Source: Delphinus delphis (taxonomy: Eukaryota; Chordata; Mammalia; Artiodactyla; Delphinidae). From it: 64,000 nt of DNA. Where the stretch lies: NCBI RefSeq assembly GCF_949987515.2, contig NC_082684.1:52790006-52854005 (forward strand). The letters run 5' to 3'. Both the position numbers and the translations under genes were made by a program. Every line of letters starts with the position of its first letter. Position 1 is the first letter of the stretch. The notes beneath the pieces are model-generated. The model saw only the letters and a list, made by a program, of their open reading frames with translations, searched no databases and was not told where the DNA came from. Of the stretch, positions 32,396 through 46,106 are shown in pieces.

Positions 32396-34368
32396 ATTGA
32401 ACCGATGATTAAGATAACCCTGGAAGGAGGGAGCAAGTGTTTTCATGAAAAGATTGAGACTGGATTTGAGGGAGGTGGAAGATCAATTTTAGTTTCTGTG
32501 TATGTGTGTGTCTACAAAGTGGAAGTTATCTTTGTTAATTGCTATATCCATGACAGGTTTTGCCACCCTTGAGTTTAAATCAATGACAAAGTGTCAATGC
32601 TCTTCAATAAGCATTAGAAAAGAAATAAAACCCTGATGTGAGTTGCAATTCATTCTGTATTAAAATTATTTTACAAATTATTTTCCCTTAATTTTGGATG
32701 ACACAATTCCTATACTTTAGGAATGGTCAATAATTAGTTGTAATTTGGATTCATCTTTTAACTTGAGAGAAATTTATTTGAGACTTTCAAGTAATGAATC
32801 CAATAGTTGGGAATCATATTTCAAGGAGTGGTCACTGATTCCTGCAGTGTTCTGAAGTGTACATTCATTTCCAACATGTCAGGTGCTTAATTTAAAACAC
32901 TTACTGATTCTTGATTTTTGCTTGGCTGTGAGCTCATGTATTCTAATGGAGTTGTTAATAAAATGTCAGTTTTCTCCTGTTCTGTGTTCTGTATCTATTT
33001 TCTGACTACACTTACTTGTGATCTGCCATAGACAAAAAAAAGGCTAATATAATTTCTCACGGCTAGCAAACTACTTACACTTTAATGTCCATATTATAGG
33101 TTTTTGCATTAGAAAGTTCATATGGGTTCATAATATGTAGCTTTACTTAGCACTGATATCAGCCTCTTCTGGGAAATTAATCCCGTGAGTTGCTTCTAGT
33201 GTGCTAATAACAGCCACTGTGATTTGGACAATCATTTTCAGTGTTTTAAGATTTTAGACAGTGTTTTTGTGTTGTTATTCCTATTTTCAGATACCCTTGA
33301 GTGCATTGTGTTTAGCTAGTTTCTGAAAGAGCAAATTCATTGAGTTCAAAACGTATGGTGGCTTAAAAAAAGGAAAGGAAAATACCATTAAAAAGAGAAT
33401 AGTCCGCGATGAATGCAAATCCTTAGAAAGCTCTTAGTTACTACCAAGAATAAGTGAAGTAGGGTGACTTAATGGTGTGGTGCGTCACGGAGAACATGGC
33501 TTAGAGTTCTACACTTCAGAGTACCTGAGATCTGGAAGTAGCCTATCTAACAAACCAAATGCATAGGCATGGAGCTAGCCTTTGCCAAATCAGAAGTGAA
33601 TTTTTAAAAATTTGAGTTAGTTCCAGTATGGTTCTCCTTGTTCTCAAGCAGTGAATTCAGCTGAGTTAGTATCTGGCTTCATGGAGAGAGAGGAGAAGAG
33701 TCTCAAGAAGAGTAATGGCCTTCCAACTCAGTGCACTAATTTACCTGAGATAAATATTGGAGAGAGGAGGAAAGTTTGTTAGACTCTTGTTTCTCTTTTA
33801 ATTCCAGAAAAGAAGGGGGAAAGTTCTGAGTTGGAAATCACTGTGTCATAAACTGTACTTGCTTGGATACTCAAAGGTAAGAATGGCTGTGTACAGTATA
33901 AACTCATGATTTGCTTCCAGCTGACAGGATGACTTAGAAAAACATTGAGACAAAAGGACTTGGAAAGTAATCGGGAAGAGTAATGGGGGATAGAATACTT
34001 CCATTTCTCTTCTGACAAAATAAAATAAAATAAAATCTTGGGAGAACTTTTTTGCCATTTTTGTGCTTTCTTTTACAGCCCATTTTTCAAAGAAAACAAT
34101 CAACCATTTCGATTAAGCATTACATGTAAGTTCAAATTCTTTCCCTTAAAATGGAGTTGCAATTTAATTGCCCAAATGAGGAGTATTTTTAAAGTCACAC
34201 ATTGTACATAAAGTTGCAATTTTTAAAAAAATTTCATGAGAAAAGAAAAAAAATGAAACCTCAAAAACAGGTGGCCAAAAGTATTTCAACCTTCCATCTG
34301 AAGAAAACCTGCGAAGACTGAATCAAAAAACTAAATCAGCTTCTTAAATAAGAACATAGCTGTGAGTA
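32396..34368. other. Unique DNA
   Basis: No gene or clear element recognised. A short (AAAAT)n array occurs at 34016-34036. Short minus-strand frames at 33779-34103 have no domain. Confidence 0.4.
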
Positions 34369-34383
34369 AAATATAAAGTAGGG

Positions 34384-34575
34384 GGGCTTCCCTGGTGGTG
34401 CAGTGGTTGAGAGTCCGCCTGCCGATGCAGGGGACATGGGTTCGTGCCCCGGTCCGGGAAGATCCCACATGCCGCGGAGCGGCTGGGCCCGTGAGCCATG
34501 GCCGCTGAGCCTGCGCGTCCGGAGCCTGTGCTCCGCCAACCGGAGAGACCACAACAGTGAGAGGCCCACGTACCG

Positions 34576-34606
<31 letters not shown>
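34384..34606 (+). mobile_element. CHR SINE, short form
   Basis: Starts GGGCTTCCCTGGTGGTGCAG and ends CGTACCG plus 31 A's. The left flank ATAAAGTAGG (34372-34382) resembles the right flank ATATAGTAGG after the TA run, so a target-site duplication probably existed and was altered by microsatellite growth. The 3' end has CTCCGCCAACCGGAGAG, a small variant. Confidence 0.92.

Positions 34607-34628
<22 letters not shown>
34607..34628 (+). repeat. (TA)11 microsatellite at the SINE tail
   Basis: Eleven TA units directly follow the 31-base poly-A of the CHR SINE. Confidence 0.95.
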
Positions 34629-34629
34629 G

Positions 34630-35720
34630 TAGGTTAAGAACTAAAGATAAAATTGAACAAAATATTTTTAATCGATAGGGATCTTAAAACAATACTACTT
34701 ATTTTCTATGTTTTCGAGTATTCTACATAAAGATGAATATTTCATAAAGATACTCACTAATATTGCTAAAATAGGAAGCAAAATAGCACTAAAACATTTA
34801 GGTTTAATAGCTTTTTGTTTTTTAATAAAAAGAGGACATGTGGCTGCCAAAATAGGCAACAGTTAGAAAGTGAAAGCTGTAAAAATGATGATGACCTAGC
34901 ACTTACCTGGTTCTGTGCGTCTCCTGAATATATGTGTGGCAGCTCCCAGTGTCACCGGACCTTATATAAAGCAGACTGCCGCCATAGATGGCTTAGGGCT
35001 CTTGGGTAGGCATTTGTCCAATTACTGTAAGTGAGTTTCACATGTTAGTCCTCAGCTTTCCTTTTTTTTTAAAAAAAAGCTTCTCTATAGGGATACCTAA
35101 TGTAACAGAATATCAAATAGAAAATTAAAGCATGAAGCAGGTGTAAAATAACAGTACATTTTCTTGGCAAGTACACTGCTGCAAATTATCCGTTATAGTG
35201 TGTGATGTGTCCATCAGTAATAGAAAGCCTAAATAGTGTTTTGTTTTGTGCTAAACACTTAGTGTCCTATAATAGTTTGCGCCAATTTTTATATATATAT
35301 AAACATATATCTATGCATATATATAATTTTAGCATATATTTCCTCCAGAAATTATGTATTATTATATGTAAATATGTTAAAAATTATATGATTGTTTTCT
35401 TTTTATTCAAGGGAAATTTATCAAATCTCTTCTACCTCGATATCTGTGAAGTCTATTGACCTCACCACCGCCAGCTCACCCCCTACCCCAAAAAATTTAG
35501 TATGTTTTCATGGGTAGAATTTTCTGCCTCTAGAATTCTGAAGCATCATTTAGTCAGTTGCTGTGGAAGAATTATTTCTTAACCCACCTTGATAATATGC
35601 ATGTGCATACTCACTTATATCAGATACAGTATCTCCTTACTCTTTACTGGTCCAGCCACTTCCAAAGTATCTCCTTAGTTCAACTATGTAACGCCCCCTG
35701 ACACCCACCAAACACCCCCC
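34630..35720. other. Unique AT-rich DNA
   Basis: No gene supported. An A/T palindromic tract lies at 35061-35078 and TA-rich runs at 35288-35330. Frames at 34815-35009 and 35202-35459 are AT-driven. Confidence 0.4.
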
Positions 35721-35722
35721 CG

Positions 35723-35724
<2 letters not shown>

Positions 35725-35762
<38 letters not shown>
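35725..35762 (+). repeat. (CA)n microsatellite
   Basis: About 18 CA units preceded by a C-rich lead (CCCCCCCGCC). A likely length polymorphism. Confidence 0.95.
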
Positions 35763-35765
<3 letters not shown>

Positions 35766-36865
35766 CTATCTCCTCATCGTGGGCATTCATCACCTTAATT
35801 TTTTATACTGTTGGATTTAAAAAATAATAATAACTGAAAAGAAAAAAGTGAGGAAACTAAGACATGCAATACGTTGAGGACATCTTTTCTTTATACCAAA
35901 AATTTCCAGTTTTCTGGTTGAGGGCTAATAGTTTAGCAAATAGGGATCAATGAACTCACATAATCAGGTTATTAGACATTATTGTAATTTTCATGCATTC
36001 AAGTGTGTTATTCTTCATGTCTGAATGATATAATGTCTTCAATACCCTTATGTACAAATGTGTGAAATAACTGACAGTCAAAAGGTGTCTATGTACTGCT
36101 CAAGTTCATTGAGCTGATTCCACAGCAGAATCTAAATTAGAGTTCATTACCTCTATCTTTCTGGAATGGGCTAATTTTATACTGAATCATCTAATGTAGT
36201 GCATATAATATAAATTTAACATAATGTGAGTTTTTGATTCTCTCTGATTTGCATATTGCTTGTTTAAAATGAAAGAGTTAAGAAAAGTTAATATTTTTGA
36301 AAGGTATAACCTACTTTGTATGTATTTTGCTTTAAATATCCTGTTTTCTTCTCTCTTTTTATACCCTTGGGAGGAGTGTACAATGGCACACTAGTGTCTC
36401 TGCATTAACTTTTGCTGGAGGATGTATTTTGACATCATAATTTCCCTTCAGAGCTCTAGGGTGTTTTAAACTAGACTTCTCTCCATTTTAGTCATTGAAC
36501 GACTCCCACCTGCAGTCAGAGTTAAACTGTAAAAGTCAGGTGGAAGCATTTTTGGCAGGCATGATTTTTTTTTTCTCATGTACTTGTGAAAAAAAATTCA
36601 ACCTAAGATGCCTTTTATCTGACTGATATTTTCAGTCCAAAAGGAGGATAAATAGTCATATATGAAAACATTTGTTGATGTTTGTAAACGATTTGTTACT
36701 ATCACAACTACTCTGAGTCTCAATCTGTGATTCCTTCTGAAACAACTTCTGATTGTTTCTCTGCTGAATGTATTGCAGTAGGCAATTTTTTGGTAAATAT
36801 AATATCCATTATTTTTGTTCTTACGTGTAAGAATATATTTTCTGATCATTTTCTAGTTTGCTTCT
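35763..36865. other. Unique AT-rich DNA
   Basis: Nothing recognised. The minus-strand frame 36849-36598 has no domain. Confidence 0.4.
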
Positions 36866-36869
36866 GAAT

Positions 36870-37400
36870 TAGGAATCTTTCACTTGCACACGGTAGAAAA
36901 CCTAACCCAAATTGGCATAAAAAATAATTTGACTTATATATCTACAAAATAAGAGATTTTACTGACTTGAGGCACAGTTTGAACTAAATGTTTATGATGT
37001 CATCCAGATTTTGGCTTTTTTCTCTGTAATTCTCTAGCTGTGCACACACTGTGTGTAGGCATAATATTTAGGTCGGCTTTCCACATGATGGCCACAGAGG
37101 GGTCAAGCCTCATAACTTCACAGCATGAAGTCTGGAGAAAGACAAGGCATCTGTTCTGGTAGGTCCCCTAAAAAAGAGGGGGAACTGCTCTCCTGGCAGT
37201 CCCAGTAAATACCTCCTTATGGTTCATTGGTTTGATCATCCCTGAACCAAAGTCTGCAGCCCAGAGTATGGAATTTGCTATCTGGTTTAAGCAATGTGGC
37301 TTTCTGTACCTGAGGCTCAAGAGGCAGGGAATGAAGTGATGTGGATTAGCTGGAGGAAAGTCTGGGTGCTGTTGAAGAGAGATTAGTAGAGATTAGATAT
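36870..37400 (+). other. Possible ancient interspersed repeat, family not named
   Basis: GAAAACCTAACCCAAATTGGC, then TTGAGGCACAGTTTGAACTA, ATGATGGCCACAGAGGGG and GGTTTGATCATCCCTGAACC follow the order of a common old mammalian repeat ('...cccatccctgaaccaatcac...'). I cannot name the family. Confidence 0.4.
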
Positions 37401-37845
37401 TGAGGAGGCAATCAACAAATGTCTGCTCCAGGTCTATGCATAAAAGACCACTTCCTTTATAAAAAGAAGCATTGATTTGTTTTTAATGTCCTATGCACTA
37501 ATGGTTTTACTTGGCAAAGTGTAATGCAGAGGGAGGATTAGTAATAGGTATGAAGAATTGAAAATGCAAATGGGGGTCCACTGTGGCCATAAGCATCACC
37601 CATAAAAAAGCTTTGCATAAATGCAGTCAATGCATAGAAGAAGGTACTGAGTCTTTTGAATTGGGGTTAATGATTGAGCTGTGCTTATTTTCCATTATCT
37701 CTAGGAATGAAGGGTCTCTATCTGCATTTCAGAAAATTCTCTTTGATTTAGGTTCCTAACAGTGGAATTCAGGCAAATCAGCTTAGTAACTGGTTGTGGT
37801 TCTAAAATTTAATTGGTGGTTCAGAACTCAGAATGAACATGTAGA
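37401..37845. other. Unique DNA
   Basis: Nothing recognised. Confidence 0.35.
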
Positions 37846-37849
37846 TATT

Positions 37850-37995
37850 GATTCTGCACTGTTTTCAAGATGAGAAGACTGAGGTACAGAAAATTGGGCA
37901 GATTTGTCCAGGGTCACACAGTTAATAAGTGGCTGAAACAGTATTTACACCTGTGCAGTCTGTGCTGTTAATCACTGCATACACTGCCTTCCAGA
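37850..37995 (+). mobile_element. MIR fragment
   Basis: AAGATGAGAAGACTGAGGTA, then GTCCAGGGTCACACAGTTAA, TAAGTGGCTGAAACAG and TGTGCAGTCTGTGCTGTTAA. A strong MIR core and tail. Confidence 0.8.
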
Positions 37996-38275
37996 CTTTG
38001 TATACTTTTCTCCTAAAAAATATTGTGGAACTTGATGATTCACTCATGTTTCCAGACTTGCCCACCATGGCTTATTTATTTCTTCATGCAGCTGAAGCAT
38101 AATAATCTAAGGCTTGAAATTAACCCCTTCAAATGAGAGATTCCTCTCTGGTCTCTGTCTCAAGTACTTGTTGATGTTTGGCATTCAACCACTGAATATT
38201 CATTCTGTTATCAGTGTTGGGGGGGATTCCAAGAGTCAGGAAGCAATGCCCCACTGATCCCTATGCACATATAAA
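37996..38275. other. Unique DNA
   Basis: Nothing recognised. Confidence 0.35.
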
Positions 38276-38279
38276 CAGA

Positions 38280-38650
38280 AGATATTTCATCTCCCTGTTC
38301 TTGGCCTGCAGATATGTCATCACGTGACCCAAACTTGGCCCATCAGATGTGAACTTTACATCTTTGTGTGTGCAGGATGTTCACAGGTTATTCACCGTGG
38401 TGGTAACCAAATTGAGATTTCGACAGCACTGCTGAAAATTACTGGGATGATGCCAGGGCCGGCATCCTAAATATCCATGCCTGTGGCATCACTGTTCTGT
38501 ATAATCAATGGCCTAGCCCCTCATCCAGGCCTAATTCTCTTTTTCTATACAAGTTATGAGCCACCCTAAATCCTGAAATAAATTCCTTTCCTGCTCAAGC
38601 TAATTCACAATCACTTTCTAATTCTGACTGGCAGAACCACTTTTTCTGCT
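38280..38650 (+). other. Possible ancient interspersed repeat, family not named
   Basis: GTGACCCAAACTTGGCCCAT and CCTGAAATAAATTCCTTTCC followed by TGCTCAAGCTAATTC resemble the start and end of an old mammalian LTR-like repeat ('...ataaattccctttttgcttaagc...'). Confidence 0.4.
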
Positions 38651-39745
38651 CTCTGTTCTTCAACTAACCTTCTGTTTATTCAGTCGACTTTATAGGAAAA
38701 TACAAAATGGGCACAGATACAAAGGTAGAACTTTGCATATATGAAGAGATAAAGTATAGTTAATCTTTATTTCAGAGACAGCTATGCTTAGATTATCTAG
38801 AGAAATTCATCACAGGAGATGAAATGGACTGCTGGTCTCTTGCTGGTATCATAATAACTAGAGAGGTGAGAAAAAAGAAATAACTTGGGGAGAATTTTTA
38901 ACATTGTTGTGACCCCCTTGTAATCAAGAGTTTTGGCTGCTAAGGGGTATCTGAAAGTAGCAGAAAAAGAAATGAAGAGGAAAGATGACATAAGAGGAGG
39001 GAGGAAAGGATCTTTTAGTCGGGACTGTTATTCATAGGTGGTCATTCAATTATAAGGCAGAATTTACCTTATACAAGTATAAATTAAGTACCACCTGTAT
39101 AAAATGTAGTGCAAGGCATGGGATCTGACAGAAGTATACTGATGATAAAATTACAAGGTATTCTTCAGGACCCAGGACTGATGTTAATAGGTTTGTGGTC
39201 TTCTGGAAAAATCTCAAGAGTTTCCAGTGTTCTCATCTGTAAAACAAAGATTAGAGGCACCTATAGATTCCTCCTTCTCCAATCATCCTGGAAGACTCAG
39301 AAGAAAGAAAGAATTTCAGAAGTTAATTTTAGCCTAGGAGGACTTCTTGATCTAATTTTACTTGCCTCCTAAGCCCATGAGGAGCTCACAAATGAAGGAT
39401 GGCTTGTACATATCACGCTTCTCAGGAACTTGGAAGCATTACCAATCTCTCTTTTTAGACTTTGAAGAAAGAGGAACATTGTCTGAAGGGAAAAAAAACA
39501 TGTGTTAGGTGCAGTTTTCTCTTAACCTGGGGCAAATAATTAAAGTACTACTCCACCTTTCTGAAAAACAGAACAAACAATGTGGAATTTAGTAAAAAGT
39601 CTGTTAAGGTGCCCTAGCTAAAAATCAGAGCTCCCTGTTAAGTGGGCTGGTGGTTGCTTTGCTGTTAGCTTCTGAGTTGTACCTTCTTCTTCAGTGTCAC
39701 TACATTCTTCATGGTGTTTTAGCCTAATAGACTATTCCTAGAAAT
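38651..39745. other. Unique DNA
   Basis: No element named. Frames at 38797-38991 and 39109-39372 lack support. Confidence 0.4.
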
Positions 39746-39749
39746 CAAC

Positions 39750-39845
39750 AAGATTTGTTGAGTATTTACTGTATTTCACATATTACACATTATCTCAATA
39801 TAATCCAGTATAATCCAAAGGTGCTTAACAAAGAGGGAAGGTACA
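39750..39845 (-). mobile_element. Possible MIR fragment, antisense
   Basis: GTTGAGTATTTACTGTATTT, then CATATTACACATTATCTCAA and TAATCC. Weak MIR-like order. Confidence 0.4.
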
Positions 39846-42255
39846 AAATAAATGAATGTTAGTTGGTTTATGAGTTAGTGACTGTCTTAATTTGGACAAA
39901 TCATTTCATATTAATTTTTACAGCATTAGAAATGGAGGTCAATGAGTTTGTAACTCAGGACATATGGGATGCTAACCTAATGTGCTTTTCAGTTCTTTGA
40001 ATTTCAGACATTCTGCAGCAATCACTTACTTATGTATGGTTACTAGTCTTAGGCACAATATGCATTAGAACTCACATGCTAGGCAGTGTTTATGTTGCAA
40101 TTGATTCTGCTTTCGATTACTGAATGAAATGCTTATTTACCCATTCATTTTTTTAGACCCCCAAATTATCGCTGTATTTCTCTATGTGGGTAGAAGAAAG
40201 ATCACTAAATATACTAAGTAGGAATGGATTTAATGGTCTAACATTTTTTATATAAGGAACCCTAGAACAAAAATATTAAATTATCCCATGAGTTTATTAT
40301 AGTAATTGTTTTAGAAAATACCTTTCATTGTAAGCACATAAACTGTAATAATACTGTTTTGTTCGTTGCTGAATGGGCATGTAGAAAGTCCTCAATATGT
40401 ATCTGAAGAATTTAAGTGAATACTTCTCTTATATAATTTGTTAAATTTCCTATTTTCAATTAGCCAGCACATTCTCTCATCGCGATCTTAAGTAACACAG
40501 CTTTCTAAGAAATATTGTTTTTGTAAAATTCTTGCATTGTTTTAGATTTGTTTGAAGGAAATTCATATATTATAAACATTGACTGGATACAATAGAACAA
40601 GATAGAACAGTTCTTACTAAAATGTACATGAAATAAATTATATAATAATTAACTTTGGGAATATATAATATTATTAAAATTTTTCTTGAATGCCATTTAG
40701 TCAAATTTTTATGGCATTGTGTAGAAGCATAGCAGAATTTCAAAGTTCAGCTCTGAATTGTGCAATTTAGAAAAAAGGATATGTTACATAACTATGATAA
40801 CATGGGACATATTTTCTTCGCATTCTTTCATCCAACTCAAAGATGGCTGATACCCTCACAGTGAGAGAAAGCTATGTATTTTGAGTGGCTCTATAGGGAA
40901 TCTGCTGTATTAGAGACTGACATCAATAATTTCAACATTATGCTGTCATCTCTTAAGAAAATCATTGAACTGTGGATTTAAATGAGCATTTCACAGTTGA
41001 AGTACTGTTAAGTACGGACCTTGGCACAGACTATGATAGATTTATGATGTCAATAGAACAAGGCATCTCTTCATAAGTCATTCAAATCTTTGGCACTTGA
41101 AAGGTTGATACCATTTCAGTAAGTAAAGTGGAGAATCTGATTTATGGTTTTATAGTCCTATAATTTTAGGATCTCTTTGAATCTTTATGAGCAATTTTGA
41201 GCTATAGTTAGATTGAGATCATATTAAATGTTTATATCCAGTGAATTACTATATATTTTAATGACTATATATTTTAAATACTATATATTTTAATGAGCCA
41301 AACATTTTAATGACTTTTCTAATGCAGAAAAATCAGAAGACCAATTTTACAGTGGGTAAATTTACAAGTCAGCCTTTTTTTTTTTTTTCATCTGACATTC
41401 AATTTTGACTCATTGTTGGAGGTCAAAATCAGATTAAACAGAAAATATTTTTTATACTTTAATATTTTTATGTGTCCAAGTGTGTTACTGAATTTAGCAA
41501 GAAAATAAAGTGTTAAAACAATTGATATGCTGGGTTCCCTGGGCAGTTTTCAGTAACTCATGATGTCCCATGAAACAGTATCGCATACCAGCCCTATGAC
41601 CCTTGGCAAGGACTTCACTTAGCTGAGCCAGTTTTATTATTTGTGGGTTGTTGTGCTTATGTGTTCAACATGGCTAGAACATTTGGGGTATGTAGACCTG
41701 CAGGTGTTCATCCTAAAAATAATCTATTTCTTTGAGGAGAGACCTGATTATGTCTATTTCTGCAGACTTGGTCATCATTCCTTTTTCACTCTCTTCATGC
41801 TCTTCCTGTATACTCAGTACAATGAAGATAGACTTCCAGCTTGAACTGGCTGCTCCATCAGTTGCATTTTATTTCTGGTTTAAAAGTGTGTTTGTGGTCT
41901 GTGTAATTTCCTACCTTTCCTCTTTCTTTTCCATGTGTGCAATACCCAACAATTTTAAGAAATAAGTTGGCGGGAACATTTTTATTCTCAGGAAAATATG
42001 TGGCATGTTTAGGCCCATTAGAGTTGAAACCATCAAAAAAGGGCAAAAAAAAAAAACAAAAACACTCTTACATGTTAATTATTTGCACATTAAAGAAATT
42101 TTAAAAATATTTAGCCATTTAATAGATGATTTCTATATTGTAAATGGTTATATTTTTCTGTAAACATAATTAATGTTCACTTATGGTAAAGTCTTTCAAA
42201 ATTCAATTCTTTTTCTACCAGTAATGAGATTTCCTTTGGGCACAGTATAAATTGT
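39846..42255. other. Long unique AT-rich stretch
   Basis: No transposon recognised apart from the small tandem array at 41247. Frames at 41641-41965 are Cys/Phe-rich and have no domain. Confidence 0.45.
41247..41312 (+). repeat. Tandem array of ACTATATATTTTAA(TG) units
   Basis: Three copies of an approximately 17-19 bp unit (ACTATATATTTTAATG, then ACTATATATTTTAAAT, then ACTATATATTTTAATG), followed by a looser copy. Confidence 0.8.
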
Positions 42256-42261
42256 CTTCAT

Positions 42262-42785
42262 TCAGTCACTAATTCATTTTAATGAGATTTGTGTACTGAG
42301 GACCTTCTTTCTGCTTGGTATTACTCCAAAATCTGAAGACACACTAGTAAATGAAACATAGCCCTTACCTTCATGGAGTTAATGTATGTAGGTGGATTGG
42401 TAGATGCAAATCAAACCAATAAAAATTAGAGAAGTGTAGATAATGATATCTGTATAAAAGAATTAAGACTGGGCAGTGGAATAGAGACATCCGCTTTAGC
42501 TAAGCTAGTTAGGAAAGTCTGTGCCAAGAAGGTAACATGTGAGCTGAGATTCAAACTATGGGAAAAAAGAACTCACGTTCCAGACTGAGTAAATGGCAAG
42601 TGCAACGTCCCTCAGGCAGGAGTATATTGGAGGATGCCAGGACAGAAAGAAGGCATATTTGATGGAAGGTTAAATGTGATGAAGCCAGAGAGGCACGAGC
42701 CAGCTCCTGTAAGGACTTATGGGACAACCACAAGGAGTTTAGATTTTACTGCAGTACCAAGGGGAAGTCATTGGAAGGCTTCCCA
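42262..42785 (-). mobile_element. L2 fragment, antisense
   Basis: A long antisense L2 piece. Order: CTTCATGGAGTTAATGTATG, AGATAATGATATCTGTATAA, AGGTAACATGTGAGCTGAGA, AAATGGCAAGTGCAACGTCC and AAGTCATTGGAAGGCTTCC. Confidence 0.65.
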
Positions 42786-45700
42786 TTTGTCCTTACATTC
42801 CTTAGTGACATCAGTCTTTTATCTCACAAAGAAAAGGGGGAGGAGGAATAACTTAAGGAAACATGGTTATTTGAGGCTGTGCTGATTATGTCATATTTTT
42901 AAAAGAGACATTGAATTAGAAAGTGAAAATAAATGAAATGGCGCAGAAATCTCAAGCTAATATCAGGAAGGCTGAAGACCAAAACTAAGATGAGGTTTAT
43001 AAAATTGCTAACAAAAAGGACTTTTGGGGGGGTCTTATTTAGAGCAACAAGTTAAACAAGGGGAGCTCTTCCTCTCTGTCTCTCTCTCTGTGTACCTCTC
43101 TCCCATAATTTATTGACTCGCCCACTCTTGACATAAAGGGGCTCCCGGAACTTCCCTCTCCTGTGCTTTCACACTACTCTCCTTGAATGAGCTGATTCAC
43201 TCTTGTGGATCACCACTGTATTTATAATTCCTAAACTGATATTTTAACTCGTTCTTTTTAGTTCCAGAATAAATATTCCAAGGGTTTTACTGTGTATATT
43301 CACACCCAGCCCCACCCCACCCCATCCCAGCAAAGTCTCTTCTAACATTCTGTCTTTTTTGTACGACAGTCTACCCAGTTATTCAATGTCGACTAAATTC
43401 TGTCTCATCTAGACATTTCTATTTTTCTCAGCCCTCCTGTACAAATGGCAACTACTTTTTTACTTCTCATTTTTTTTGTCTAGCCCTCAATAACTCAACT
43501 TTTCTCATAGAAACCTATATATATCTGCAACCATCTCAACTCCTCCCCTGTAGGCTTGTAGGAAGCTGTGTCACATTTTGCCCAGACTATTACTTGTATG
43601 TGTGTGCGTTTGTCTTATTCCCACCTATATTGTGCAAGTCACAGTCTCTAAACCAAACACCAGATCTCAAATCCATATATAAATAACCACCCAAAACAAA
43701 CAATGAAACAACAACAAAATAAACTTCCTTGCCTCACTCTTGCTTAGAGACTTAGTTTTTATACCAACAATGAATGGAAATATGGGGAAGATCAATATCA
43801 TCCTTTTTTAGAAAATTCTATTTCTCATGCATAATAAAAAAATGTGAAAAATTACTGGTGGGAAGAGAATTGAGGCAATTGACAAATTAGAAAATACTTG
43901 GTTGGTACTAGTTAACTCTACATTACTCAGGTATTTTTAGGGGCATTAGTAAACCATTGCAAATGCCTACAATGTATTTATATTTAAAAAGAACAAAAAG
44001 TATAGTCCAACAATAATAATACTTATGTTAGATACCAGCATTGATTACTATGACTTATTAATTGGATGATTAATAGTACTTACAAAGAAATTCAACACCT
44101 GGAGCAGCATATAGGCACTAGGAATAAGAAATGCAACAGGACCTCAGTTTCTTATGTTGTTGTCATTGTTTTGTCTGTTTCTTTGTATTTCTGTTCTAAC
44201 TAGACCAGAAAAGCTGAAGTCCTTTTTTCAATAATAGTACATATGATATATTATTTATATTTAGACAGGTTACATAAAAAAATGACTTTTTAAATAATTT
44301 TGACTAATTTGGAGAAATAATGTCTAGATGATAAAATACATTAAGTTAATCTCATAAATGGGTTGTATGACTATACATGAAATCTTATTAATGAATGTAT
44401 CAATACATCACCCTAGAAGGAGGCCTCTAGTGGCATTCTACTGGGTTCAGTTTTCAATTTTGTCCTTTTAAAAATTTTTGTGTATTACTTTGAAAGGGAG
44501 ATGCATAGCATAATGATAAAACCCAAACACAAAGCAGTGATGAATAACCTGGGTATAGGATTGGGATGTACTTATTTTCTCAGCAGGTTAGAAGAATAGA
44601 ATGAATCATTCAAGGTGAAATTGAGTAAGAATTAATATAAAATCTTTTACTTAAATAAAAATTTAGCTGCACACATACAGACTAATAGCATATTTTTTAA
44701 AGACATGATAATTTTAAATGACTAACTTTGTTGTGTTGCTATTACTTACAGTTGTACAAGAAGGGCCCATAATAAGTTTTGAAGATAGCAAAACATTGAA
44801 CTAGTTTTAGCATAATGGTTTTATCATTATAGATAAGACTGCAGTTCCTGACTATTCTGCACTGATCAAATTCTCTTTAATTTTGTGATCCCTTCTAGAT
44901 ATCTGCAGAATATGGGCATATGAATTCCCAGAATGGTAAATGATCAGTATGGTAAAGGTAGTGCAAACAGCTATATCAGAGATGACTTAAGGAACTGGAA
45001 GTGGTTAGTTTGGAAAGAAGACTTACAGGAGACGTAACAGTTTTTGAATATTTGAATTGTAGTCATGTTGAAAAGGAATTATCTTTATATTGGAAGTCTT
45101 CTATAGAGGGTTGAAATGATTATACTACTATATCAGGAAGACTTCTGAACAAATAGAGCTATTGAAAACTTGGATTCTCTTTCACTGATGTCAGGAAGTA
45201 TGTGGTGATATTTAGATAGACGTAGGACTTGTCAAGAGAAGTGTAGAGAGATTCAAGCATGGGGATGAGTTGGGCTGCACTGGACTTGCAATCACTGTTT
45301 CAGTCACTGCTTCAGTTCTCAGATTCTCTATTGGAGTGGAGTAAAGAGCAACCTAGGCAATAAACTTAGAGATCTTAAGCCAAAATTTAATTTTATTCAG
45401 TTACTGACATAATCTCGGCAGCAAGAAAAATTTTGTATGAATTATTTAGACAGTTCTGAAAATGCGAGTATTATCTGGAAAGAAACCTTTAGGTATAAAG
45501 AAAAACATTAAGAGAATAATGCATTACCTTTATCACTAGGGAAAAGTTGAAATCACTGTTCAAAACCTTTCTTCTTCTGTCTGATAATCTATAGCTAACA
45601 TGTTATATCTACTTGAAAGGAACTTAAAATGAAAGGTTTATCAGCTCTGTCTTATTTAGGATCAAATATGGATCTGTGAAATCCTGTCCTCTTCCCTTTT

Positions 45701-45885
45701 CAGATCTGGCCTGTTTTGTACACTCTTTACATTTGGTGTTATACTGAGCTTATTTTCTCAACTTATCTTTGAGCAAATGGTTTCTAAACTGAAGTTTCAG
45801 TCCTGCTTTCTTGTTAGTTCTTCTTCTAAATTTTTAACTCATCATTGAATATATATTTTTTCATAAACTGTATTCATAATTCCCT
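42786..45885. other. Long unique AT-rich stretch
   Basis: About 3.1 kb with no gene or clear transposon. A short (CT)n tract lies at 43075-43092 and a C-rich (CCCAC)n tract at 43305-43328. Confidence 0.45.
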
Positions 45886-45891
45886 CATTTA

Positions 45892-46106
45892 GGGCTTCCT
45901 TGGTGGCGCAGTGGTTAAGAGTCCGCCTGCCGATGCAGGGGACGCAGGTTCGTGCCCCGGTCTGGGAAGATCCCACATGCTTTGGAGCGGCTAGGCCCGT
46001 GAGCCATAGCCGCTGAGCCTGCGCGTCCGGAGCCTGCTCTCCGCAACGGGGGAAAGGCCACAGCAGTGAAAGGCCCGCGTACCGCAAAAAAAAAAAAAAA
46101 AAAAAA
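45892..46106 (+). mobile_element. CHR SINE, short form
   Basis: Starts GGGCTTCCTTGGTGGCGCAG and ends TACCGC plus about 21 A's. No matching target-site duplication was found at the flanks, so flank decay or deletion is possible. The A in GTGGTTAAGAGTCC marks an older variant. Confidence 0.92.
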
